Assembly: GCA_963753905.1 (NCBI GenBank)
Contig: CAVWDZ010000002.1
Location: 248,001-312,000, forward strand
Length of the DNA stretch: 64,000 nt
Source: Bog-756 sp963753905
Lineage (GTDB): Bacteria > Actinomycetota > Acidimicrobiia > Acidimicrobiales > RAAP-2
Reading direction: 5' to 3'
Shown: one piece after another, positions 25,376 to 32,326 of the stretch
How the letters are laid out: each line of letters starts with the position of its first letter
Numbering within the stretch: position 1 is the first letter of the stretch
The notes under the pieces: model-generated
Database searches by the model: none
Seen by the model: the letters and a program-made list of their open reading frames with translations, nothing else
Told to the model about the DNA's origin: nothing
Position numbers and translations under genes: made by a program

Positions 25376-26223
25376 GTGTCATCTCCGTCGTCGCCCGGAT
25401 CACGATCAAGGAAGCCTCGCGGCGCCGCCTCCTGGTCGCGCTCGCCGGCATCTCGCTGGCGATGGTGGGTTTGAGTGCCTGGGGCTTCTACCGGTTGAGC
25501 CACAGCTCCCGCGCCCTTCCGACCGGCGAGGGCCGGTTCGCGACCGCCACGGCCCTCATCCTCTTCATGTTCATGTTCAGCTTCGTGATCAGCCTCAGCG
25601 GGATCGTGATCGCGTCGCCATCGATCTCCGGTGAGATCGACTCCGGCGTCGCGCAGGCCATCCTCGTCCGGCCGGTGTCGCGATGGCAGATCCTCTGCGG
25701 CAAATGGCTGGGCATGGCCGCGGTCGTCGCCGCCTACGCCATCATGGTCGGCTCGCTCGAGGTCCTCGTGGTCTGGGGGGTGAGCGGCTACGCCCCACCC
25801 GGGCCGGTGGCGGCCATCGCCTACCTGGTGTTCGAGGGCATCCTCGTCCTGACCCTCACCCTGGCGCTGAGCACCGTCCTCGCGCCGATGACAGCCGGGG
25901 CGGTCGCGGTGGCCCTGTTCGGCGCCTCGTGGCTGGCCGGCGTGGTCGGCACCCTCGGAGCCGCCCTCAACATCCAGTCCCTGCAGACGGCCGGGCGGAT
26001 CTCGAAGGTCGTGCTCCCCACCGACGGCCTCTGGCACGCGGCGATCTGGTACCTCGAGCCGGCGAGCGTGCTGGCGCGGGCGTTGGGTGAGGAGGGAGGC
26101 CGGGCGGTCAACCCCTTCGAGGCCAGCAGTGGGCCGCCCATCGTCTACATCGTCTGGGCGGCGGTGTGGACCCTGCTCGTGCTCGGCGTGGCGGTGCGGA
26201 TCTTCTCGCGGACCGAGCCGTAG
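25372..26223 (+). CDS. ABC-2 type transporter permease
   Basis: A 283-aa membrane protein with about six hydrophobic helices. The conserved SGEIDSGVAQAILVRPVSRW between helices 2 and 3 matches the cytoplasmic loop of NatB/ABC-2 permeases. The start is GTG inside the ATPase stop. It forms the membrane half of the exporter in the sigma/anti-sigma operon. The substrate is unknown. Confidence 0.87.
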   Translation: MSVISVVARITIKEASRRRLLVALAGISLAMVGLSAWGFYRLSHSSRALPTGEGRFATATALILFMFMFSFVISLSGIVIASPSISGEIDSGVAQAILVRPVSRWQILCGKWLGMAAVVAAYAIMVGSLEVLVVWGVSGYAPPGPVAAIAYLVFEGILVLTLTLALSTVLAPMTAGAVAVALFGASWLAGVVGTLGAALNIQSLQTAGRISKVVLPTDGLWHAAIWYLEPASVLARALGEEGGRAVNPFEASSGPPIVYIVWAAVWTLLVLGVAVRIFSRTEP

Positions 26224-26238
26224 GAACGCCCGTCGGTT

Positions 26239-26260
26239 CGCCGGGTCGTTACGCCCGGCG
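26239..26260. terminator. GC hairpin between convergent genes
   Basis: CGCCGGG (26239-26245) and CCCGGCG (26254-26260) with an 8-nt loop span the stop of the minus-strand gene and follow the ABC permease. The position fits a shared terminator; no U-tract is seen. Confidence 0.35.
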
Positions 26261-26797
26261 ACCGAGGAAGTAGAGGAACTCGGTCTGGGTGTCCGCGCCC
26301 GCCGGAGGGTCGAGCTTCGGGCCGAACACCCCGGGCACGCGAATCTGATCATCCATCGGCTTCATCGTCTCGAAGGCCAGCGCGACGCTGGCCTCGTCGA
26401 GGTGCTCGTCCGCACCGACAGCGCGAGCCAGGTCCCAGGTGTGGACCAGAAGATCCATGCAGACGAAGCTACCGAGCGCCTGTTCGAAGGGCATCTCGCC
26501 CATCGGGCCTTCCACGATCGTGGCCATGGCAGCTGGATCACCGGTGATCTGCAGCACGGTCCCCCAGGCAGTCCGCCACGCCCTTGCAGGATCCTCGTCG
26601 TCGGCCATCGGTCGGGCCTCGCCTCCCCGGATCTTCGTGGCGAGCCAACGGTGGTTGCTGACGACGTGGCCCACGACGTCCCTCGCCCTCCAGTCCGAGC
26701 ACGGTGAGGCAGCGCCCCAGCCAGCGGACGGGGCCGCCTTGACTCTGGCGTCGAAGCCGCCGGCGATCAGGCGGTAGCGGTCGGTTGCGTCGCTCAT
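26249..26797 (-). CDS. TIGR03086-family (DinB/MDMPI-like) metal-binding protein
   Basis: A 182-aa four-helix protein of the TIGR03086 type: YRLIAGGFDARVKAA at the start, SPCSDWRARDVVGHVVSNH (about residues 31-49, His metal ligand) and FVCMDLLVHTWDLARAVG (about 110-127, second His). It is a shorter relative of the two MDMPI-like proteins at 1-2.5 kb and lacks their C-terminal domain. The reaction is unknown. The ATG giving MSDATDRYRL is well placed. Confidence 0.83.
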   Translation of the reverse strand: MSDATDRYRLIAGGFDARVKAAPSAGWGAASPCSDWRARDVVGHVVSNHRWLATKIRGGEARPMADDEDPARAWRTAWGTVLQITGDPAAMATIVEGPMGEMPFEQALGSFVCMDLLVHTWDLARAVGADEHLDEASVALAFETMKPMDDQIRVPGVFGPKLDPPAGADTQTEFLYFLGRRA

Positions 26798-26844
26798 GAA
26801 GGACACTGTAGAGACCGGGTGCTCGGGCGGCAATGCCCGAAACG

Positions 26845-27930
26845 TCAGAGCGGCCTCGGATCGCCCGGCGGGGGGATGCCGAGTAGCCCGGCGATGGCTG
26901 GCGCCCACCATGTGGAGGTTCGCTGGCAAACCGTCAGTGCTCCAGCCAGTGCTCGGGACGCTGGATGTCCTCCGGCGACCACGGCCACCTGCGGCGCGGT
27001 CCGGGGGCTGCCGTGCACCCCGCGGAGTGGAAACTCGACGGGCGAGAACCACCGTCCGGTCGAGGCCCAGACCAGGACGGTGTCGTCGTCGATGCGGTGG
27101 ACTCCCTCGACCCCGGGAACCTCCGACAGCCATGACTCGTGGTGCGCCATCTCACCCCACACCGCGGCCGTAGCGCCCTCGTCGACCACCACACCGTCGA
27201 GAGCACACCGCGCCGCTGCAGCCCGCAGATCGATCGGCACCGGCTCGGTCACCGTCTCCTGACTGTGGTCGCTCACCACGATGACGACCCACGCCTCCCA
27301 CTGGTCCTTCAGGTGCTCGAGCACCGATGCGAGGTAGCCGTCGGTCCGACCGTAGCGATAGAGAGCCTTGTCACTGTCCGGGCCGAAGATGTGTGAGGCG
27401 GTGTCCGGCTCGTTGAGCTGGGCCACGATCAGCTCGGTGCCGGTGTCGATTGCCTGCTTCACCCGGCCGGCAGTTTCGCGATCCTTGGCATAGCCGAGGA
27501 TGTCGCAAGCCACGTCGTCACCGAAACGCCCCTCCTCGGGCCAGACGAAATCGGCGGCGGCGGCACCCATGGCACCGACGAGGTGCTGGTCGCCGAACAC
27601 CGCTGCACTCGGACGCCCGGCAGTCCTCATGGAATCGAACAGCGTGGTCACTGCCGGCCCGCGCTCCCACGAGGGAACCGGACCGCTGGCCATGGGGATC
27701 TCGTTGGCCACAATGCCGTGGCGATCCGGGGTCACTCCGGTCACCAGGGTTGCGTGGTTGGGGTAGGTCGATGTGGGCATGACCCCGGTCACGCCGTCCC
27801 GGCACCATCCTCCGGATTGGGCGAGCGCTGTGAGGTTCGGCGTGACCGAGCTGTTCACATGCCGCGGCGACAGGCCGTCGAGCGACGCCAGCAGGACCTT
27901 GGGCCGTCCGGAGCCACGTTCGTCGGTCAT
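26845..27930 (-). CDS. NPP/alkaline-phosphatase superfamily phosphodiesterase
   Basis: A 361-aa enzyme. LLASLDGLSP (about residues 14-23) gives the first metal Asp. The nucleophile segment is MPTSTYPNHATLVTGVTPDR (about 50-69), where the Thr of PTSTYPNH is the known nucleophile of nucleotide pyrophosphatase/phosphodiesterases. Further metal ligands are in LNEPDTASHIFG and VVSDHS, and the C-terminal His in HGSPR. No signal peptide is seen, so it is probably cytoplasmic. It overlaps the HD-domain gene upstream by 4 nt. Substrates may be nucleotides or phosphonates. Confidence 0.82.
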   Translation of the reverse strand: MTDERGSGRPKVLLASLDGLSPRHVNSSVTPNLTALAQSGGWCRDGVTGVMPTSTYPNHATLVTGVTPDRHGIVANEIPMASGPVPSWERGPAVTTLFDSMRTAGRPSAAVFGDQHLVGAMGAAAADFVWPEEGRFGDDVACDILGYAKDRETAGRVKQAIDTGTELIVAQLNEPDTASHIFGPDSDKALYRYGRTDGYLASVLEHLKDQWEAWVVIVVSDHSQETVTEPVPIDLRAAAARCALDGVVVDEGATAAVWGEMAHHESWLSEVPGVEGVHRIDDDTVLVWASTGRWFSPVEFPLRGVHGSPRTAPQVAVVAGGHPASRALAGALTVCQRTSTWWAPAIAGLLGIPPPGDPRPL

Positions 27931-28478
27931 CGCGCCACGAGCTGCAGTGTCGACCACCAGGAGTCCAGAGGCGACACCGGCGCGCCCGGGTCCTTCGCCT
28001 GCTCGTCGGCCCGACGCAGCCGCACGGAGCCGTCGAAGTATGGGGTTCGTGAGAATGCCACCACCTCGGCACTGGTCATGGTCTCCCCCTGCAGTGCGAG
28101 GGTCCGTCGGCTGCCGGCAGAGAGTCGACTCCGGTAGTCCGGGTCGACGGTCACCAGGTAGCGCTTGGCCGGCACATGCCCTTCGATGAGGGCGGCCACC
28201 CGGTCGCCCAGTACGGGACGGACAGCATCGGCCCCGACCGACCCGTGGATGTCCTCGCAGCCCGGGGCGAGGACATGACCCACGTCGTGGAGAAGACCCG
28301 CCACCTGCAGTTCCGGGTCGTCCGGATCCGAGGCTGCAAGCAGGTCTGCGCACTGGAGCCCGTGGTGAAGGATGGACAGTCCGCTGATCTCCTCGTTGGG
28401 CTCCTCCACCGATGCGGTCGTCTCCAACAGAGCCATGAGGGACTCCACGGTTGGCCGGTCCGACCCGTTCGTGCTCAC
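27927..28478 (-). CDS. HD-domain phosphohydrolase/oxygenase-like protein
   Basis: A 183-aa HD-superfamily protein: ISGLSILHHGLQCADLLAAS, the HD motif in VAGLLHDVGHVLAPG and a later His in LIEGHVPAKRYL. The spacing resembles PhnZ-like or phosphonate-operon HDIG proteins, which can oxidatively cleave hydroxyphosphonates. Members may also be plain phosphohydrolases. A GTG at 28478 gives a 14-residue lead before the first ATG. Translation is coupled to the NPP-type phosphatase (ATGA), suggesting a two-step pathway on an organophosphorus compound. Confidence 0.75.
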   Translation of the reverse strand: MSTNGSDRPTVESLMALLETTASVEEPNEEISGLSILHHGLQCADLLAASDPDDPELQVAGLLHDVGHVLAPGCEDIHGSVGADAVRPVLGDRVAALIEGHVPAKRYLVTVDPDYRSRLSAGSRRTLALQGETMTSAEVVAFSRTPYFDGSVRLRRADEQAKDPGAPVSPLDSWWSTLQLVAR

Positions 28479-28528
28479 CGTCCGGAGCCTACGTGTGCAG
28501 ACCCCGTACTCGCTGAGCGACATTCCGA

Positions 28529-29839
28529 TCAGCGTCGCCGCAACCGTCCCGACCAGGTGTCGATGTCCCGGGCGACGTGTTCGGCAGTCGCCCCTGGCAG
28601 ACCGGCTTCGCCGCCGAAGAGCTCCCACTTTGCGACTGCGTCGAGGACCTGCTCGATGACGTCGGAGTAGGAGGGAACTGCGAATCGATCCCCCACCTCC
28701 AAGACATCCGCCCGGGAGATCTCGACAGTCTGTCCGTTGACTGCCATCAGGTGCTGACGCGTCCATCTGCTGGTCGGGGCATGGGCGTGCGTCACGTCGT
28801 ACGCGGGAGACAACCGCCAGTTCCCACCTTCCGGGAGCAGAAACGAGAAGTTCTTCGTGTGGTCGTCGCAGATGGCGGTTGCGACGTTGAACGTCATGCG
28901 GCGGAAGACCTCGGCACGCGTCGCGGGACCCGTACCCAGTTGGTCGAGCAGCAGGAACAGCTGCGCGTAGTCGTGTGCTCCGATCTGACGGAAGTCGAGC
29001 TGGCTCAGCGCGCACAGGGTCTGGGTGTGGATCTTCAGCCCATCAGGGCCACGGTCGAAGCGGCGCGTCATGAAGTGGGCACGACCGCCTTCTTCGAGCA
29101 GGCGGCACTCGGTCATCTCGATGCCAGCTGCCAGCGCCATGCGGTGGTACGCATACTCGATCCGGCCGAAATTGCCGGTCGCGCCGAGGTCCGGGTCACT
29201 GCCGACGCCGTCGAGCTTCAACAGCCACTGTTCGAAGCCGGAATCGGCAGGGACCTGCCCCGATCGGAGCTCGCCGGTCGTCGGGTTGAGAGCCACGACC
29301 GCCTTGGCGCGGGCCCCACCGGCTGAGGTTCCGACCGCGATCAGGTGTTTGAGCGCATCGGTGATCCCATCTTCGGTACGGATGTCGCCGGCCAACGCGC
29401 TGCGAGCCGCGGTCACGATCTCGGACAGCCCGATGGCGCTTGCCTTACGCGTGCGCGGGCCCCTGATCGGGTGGAACTCGAGGGCACCCATGGCGCGGGT
29501 GCCGAGGTACGCGAGGCGATCCAACGGCGTGATCTCGTCCGAGCGGATGCCTTCGTTGGCCAGGTATGCCGTGGTCAGGGCGTTGCCGAAATCGTCGGGA
29601 AGGCAGTCGGCGATCATCGCCGGAAGCCTGCTGAACGTCTCGATGGACAACGCTGGAAAGATGAACGGTGCAACAGCTGCGGAGGTCGGCATGAAGATCG
29701 GGGCGAGCTCCACCCCCGACGCCACCCACTTGGGGTCGTACTCGAATGCGTAGTAGCCCGACCCTGCGTCGCGTGCCAAAGCGCCCACCCGCGATCCCCA
29801 ACATCGGACCTCGATGACGTCCACCGGCCGATACGCCAT
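28529..29839 (-). CDS. hipA: HipA-family serine/threonine kinase toxin
   Basis: A 436-aa HipA-like kinase. It has a glycine-rich loop TSAGGARAKA (171-180), a catalytic segment AICDDHTKNFSF (323-334, D-x-H-x-K-N pattern) and the metal Asp in LSPAYDV (about 343-349). The family phosphorylates translation factors such as GltX or ribosome-related targets and induces dormancy. The start codon overlaps the hipB stop (TGATG). All key kinase motifs look intact, so it is probably active. Confidence 0.9.
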   Translation of the reverse strand: MAYRPVDVIEVRCWGSRVGALARDAGSGYYAFEYDPKWVASGVELAPIFMPTSAAVAPFIFPALSIETFSRLPAMIADCLPDDFGNALTTAYLANEGIRSDEITPLDRLAYLGTRAMGALEFHPIRGPRTRKASAIGLSEIVTAARSALAGDIRTEDGITDALKHLIAVGTSAGGARAKAVVALNPTTGELRSGQVPADSGFEQWLLKLDGVGSDPDLGATGNFGRIEYAYHRMALAAGIEMTECRLLEEGGRAHFMTRRFDRGPDGLKIHTQTLCALSQLDFRQIGAHDYAQLFLLLDQLGTGPATRAEVFRRMTFNVATAICDDHTKNFSFLLPEGGNWRLSPAYDVTHAHAPTSRWTRQHLMAVNGQTVEISRADVLEVGDRFAVPSYSDVIEQVLDAVAKWELFGGEAGLPGATAEHVARDIDTWSGRLRRR

Positions 29840-30180
29840 CAGTCTTCGGCTTCCGCCAGTACCGGCCGCCTCCGGCTGACCCGGGCGCGCGGCCGGGGGG
29901 CCCGCTGCTTGGCTCGGAGCAGCTGCATCGGCGACACGGCAACGGCGGGTGCAAGCGATTCGAGCCAGTCGACCCGGTCGAGCGCACGGAGAACGCCGAT
30001 CAGCGTCCGGAGGGACGAGCCCTTCCCGCGCTCGAGATTCGAGACCGCTCCGATCGAGACGTCGGCGAGCTCCGCGAGGCGCGCCTGGTCCAGGTTGCTC
30101 GCGATCCGGACCCGGCGGATCTGATCGCCGAGCACGGCTTCCCATTCGCTGGTGGTCCTATTAGTGCGCTGTACTTGCAT
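29839..30180 (-). CDS. hipB: HipB-like XRE antitoxin
   Basis: A 113-aa protein with an XRE helix-turn-helix (NLDQARLAELADVSIGAVSN then LERGKGSSLRTLIGVLRALD). The C-terminal tail is basic, with RAPRPRARVSRRRPV. It is the upstream gene of the hipBA pair and would neutralise HipA and repress the operon. The ATG giving MQVQRTN is preferred; an ATG 12 codons earlier is possible. It faces the second XRE/nucleotidyltransferase operon across an AT-rich spacer with repeated AGAATACTG motifs. Confidence 0.82.
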   Translation of the reverse strand: MQVQRTNRTTSEWEAVLGDQIRRVRIASNLDQARLAELADVSIGAVSNLERGKGSSLRTLIGVLRALDRVDWLESLAPAVAVSPMQLLRAKQRAPRPRARVSRRRPVLAEAED

Positions 30181-30218
30181 ATTTATCCGTTTTAACTGAC
30201 CAATTGCGTTCCACACTC

Positions 30219-30313
30219 AGAATACTGCTGTTTGAGAATGCTCTGAGCATCTACTGTGAACACAAAGAATACTGTGTGTAACACCTGTGATTCACACTAA
30301 CACATAGTATTCT
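30219..30313. promoter_or_regulatory. AGAATACTG operator cluster between hipBA and XRE operon 2
   Basis: AGAATACTG occurs at 30220-30228 and 30266-30274 in one orientation, and nearly inverted at 30305-30313. AGAATACTGTGTGT (30266-30279) pairs with ACACATAGTATTCT (30300-30313), 13 of 14 bases. A further TCTATC/GATAGA repeat follows at about 30311-30330. The 232-bp gap is far more AT-rich than its neighbours and holds the promoters of two divergent toxin-antitoxin operons. Confidence 0.55.
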
Positions 30314-30387
30314 ATCTATTGACTGATAGATAGATGATCTTCCCATCCCTCCGGGGCGGGCTCACAGCGACGGGCGGGGAGAGTTGC

Positions 30388-30405
30388 ACCAGATTTGGTA
30401 TCATC
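30388..30405 (+). promoter_or_regulatory. Operator/-10 of XRE-nucleotidyltransferase operon 2
   Basis: ACCAGATTTGGTATCATC lies 8 nt before the ATG at 30413. Read in gene direction it differs by one base from the element before operon 1 (ACCAGATCTGGTATCATC). TATCAT (30399-30404) can serve as the -10, which would give a leaderless mRNA. Confidence 0.65.
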
Positions 30406-30412
30406 AAGAGGA

Positions 30413-30739
30413 ATGGACGCCGCGATATTGCTACAAGAAGCCCGTCGTCGGAGCGGCCTCTCTCGGAGGCAGCTTGCCCAGCGGGGGCGTACCTCCGCCT
30501 CGACCCTGTCTGCCTACGAGTCCGGGGCATCAATCCCCTCCGTCGCGACACTGACACGGCTGCTCCGGGCCGCAGGCTTCGAACCCGAAGCCACGCTGAG
30601 GCCGGTCCCGGCGACAGACGAGCAAGAACTCGCACAAAGGATCGAGGCCTTGTTCTCGTTCGTCGATGAGCTGCCACGTGGCCGCCGGAACCGACCCACG
30701 TACCCCGTCTTCGGAGCAGCGAAGACAGTCCGACGATGA
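30413..30739 (+). CDS. XRE-family HTH antitoxin (copy 2)
   Basis: A 108-aa paralogue of the XRE protein at 19918-20244, with the same length, the same start (MDAA-LL-EARRR) and the same HTH (SRRQLAQRGRTSASTLSAYE). The core SVATLTRLLRAAGFEPE is shared almost unchanged, while the ends differ more. The ATG at 30413 is chosen because it matches the paralogue and follows the shared operator; an ATG six codons upstream lies inside that operator. It overlaps the nucleotidyltransferase gene (ATGA). Confidence 0.84.
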   Translation: MDAAILLQEARRRSGLSRRQLAQRGRTSASTLSAYESGASIPSVATLTRLLRAAGFEPEATLRPVPATDEQELAQRIEALFSFVDELPRGRRNRPTYPVFGAAKTVRR

Positions 30740-31296
30740 AGCCGATCTTGGATGCGATCGTCGAACTTCACGACGGGCTCACCGCCGCAGGGATGCGTCA
30801 CGCGTTCGGGGGCGCATTCGCTCTGCTGTGGTGCACGGGTGAGCCGAGGACGACCATAGACATCGATCTCAACATCTTCGCCCACCCGATCGAGGCGCAG
30901 CGGGCCCTTGATGCGTTGCCGGCAGAGATCGTGGTCACCGGTGAAGACGCATCGAGGCTGACGACCGTTGGCCAATGCCGGTTGATGTTCGACGGAATCC
31001 CCGTCGACATCTTTCTGGACACAACCAGCTTTCACGACGAGCTACATCTCCATGTCGCCGAACACCAGCTGGCCAACAGGCGGCTCCCCTTCCTCAGCTG
31101 CAATGACCTCGCCGTCTTCAAGGCCTTCTCCGATCGCCGTAAGGACTGGGCCGACATCGAGGAGATGCTCCGGGCAGGGCGACTCGATGTCCCCTACATC
31201 ACCGGGATCCTGAGTGAGTACGTGGGGCCTGCCGACGAGCGTGTCCGCCAATTGCACGCCATCCGCGATGAAACCACCCCGTCGTCAGGCTCTTGA
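30736..31296 (+). CDS. AbiEii-like nucleotidyltransferase toxin (copy 2)
   Basis: A 186-aa paralogue of the protein at 19361-19921, with the same MKPILDAI-ELHDGL start and the same catalytic segment FGGAFALLWCTGEPRTTIDI then DLN. The NDLAVFKAF-RRKDWADIE block is also shared. Differences cluster around residues 50-70 and at the C-terminus. All apparent catalytic residues are kept in both copies. Its location next to hipBA makes a tight pair of divergent toxin-antitoxin operons. Confidence 0.75.
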   Translation: MKPILDAIVELHDGLTAAGMRHAFGGAFALLWCTGEPRTTIDIDLNIFAHPIEAQRALDALPAEIVVTGEDASRLTTVGQCRLMFDGIPVDIFLDTTSFHDELHLHVAEHQLANRRLPFLSCNDLAVFKAFSDRRKDWADIEEMLRAGRLDVPYITGILSEYVGPADERVRQLHAIRDETTPSSGS

Positions 31297-31330
31297 CGAA
31301 CCGCGATGCCGCCCGGCGTCCCGGACGCGC

Positions 31331-32326
31331 TCAACCGGACGGTTGGCCCACGACAGTGAGATGTTCCGGATCTTCGTCCAGAGCCACAGCCGCGGCACCG
31401 GCGGTGATCGCCCCGTAGAGCGCACGGAGCCCATCGATGATCCGTTCCCCGTCGGAGCCGAGGGGTGCCGGGTCGAGCTGGCGGAGGAGCAGATCGGGGG
31501 TGACGGCCAGCCGGGGCCGCGTCTCGATGGCCGCCACATCGGCATCGACTCCCCACGGCGACATCGAGTCCGCCACCTGCTTTGCGGTCGTGCGATCACG
31601 ATCGGCGACCGGCCAACCGAACGGTCCGGTGTCGGCCGGTCCCGCCATGGCATGTGACCCAGGGTCATTGCTCGGTTCCCGCCCTTGCCGGCGGACTCGC
31701 AAGCCGGTGAGCAGATCCTCCTTCGCTCGTCCACGCCAGGCGAAGATCAGGAACGGGTCGGCGTCGAACGACTCCGCCAGGAGGTAGTAGACGGCGGCGA
31801 TGTGCTTGCACGGGTTCTCCCAGTCCGGGCACGAACACGCCGAGTCGAGTTCGTCTGCCGAGGTCGGGAACAGCGAGACCGAAGAATCGGCGAACGCCTC
31901 CTCGATCTCCTCGGGCATCTCATCCGACAGGAGTCTGGCCGCGAAGACAGCGCTCGAGGCCATGACCGATTCGACCGCCTCCCACTCGGGCGCAGTGAGT
32001 ACGGCCGTCTCGATGAACACCCGGTAGGGCTTGGCACGCGACCCCTGCACCGAGGCCTTCACCTGCCCGGCCGTGACCTCCATCGCCAACACCTGACCGG
32101 TTCGGGCATACCGCTTGCCGCGCTGGAGACGGCTGCCGATGCCGAGGGTCTCGAGCACGCTGATGAAGCGTTGCGACCACCAGGTGTCGCCGATCCGACC
32201 CCGCCGGCTACGGGCCTGCAGACCGCCTTCGACTGCGATCGGCTTGGAAGGGGGCGGCCACCACCCGTTCCCAGGTGGCCCGGAACGGCCCGCAGGACGC
32301 CGAGAGTTGGGCCGGCGAGGAGCCAT
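31331..32326 (-). CDS. SWIM zinc-finger protein, helicase partner
   Basis: A 331-aa protein. The SWIM zinc motif is CSCPDWENPCKHIAAVYYLL (CxCx6CxH, about residues 164-183). The N-terminal WWSQRFISVLETLGIGSRLQ then RGKRYARTGQV is typical of bacterial SWIM proteins encoded beside SNF2 helicases. The C-terminal about 120 residues are unrecognised. Its ATG overlaps the stop of the SNF2 gene by one base, so the two are cotranslated and probably act as a complex on DNA or nucleoprotein. Confidence 0.85.
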   Translation of the reverse strand: MAPRRPNSRRPAGRSGPPGNGWWPPPSKPIAVEGGLQARSRRGRIGDTWWSQRFISVLETLGIGSRLQRGKRYARTGQVLAMEVTAGQVKASVQGSRAKPYRVFIETAVLTAPEWEAVESVMASSAVFAARLLSDEMPEEIEEAFADSSVSLFPTSADELDSACSCPDWENPCKHIAAVYYLLAESFDADPFLIFAWRGRAKEDLLTGLRVRRQGREPSNDPGSHAMAGPADTGPFGWPVADRDRTTAKQVADSMSPWGVDADVAAIETRPRLAVTPDLLLRQLDPAPLGSDGERIIDGLRALYGAITAGAAAVALDEDPEHLTVVGQPSG

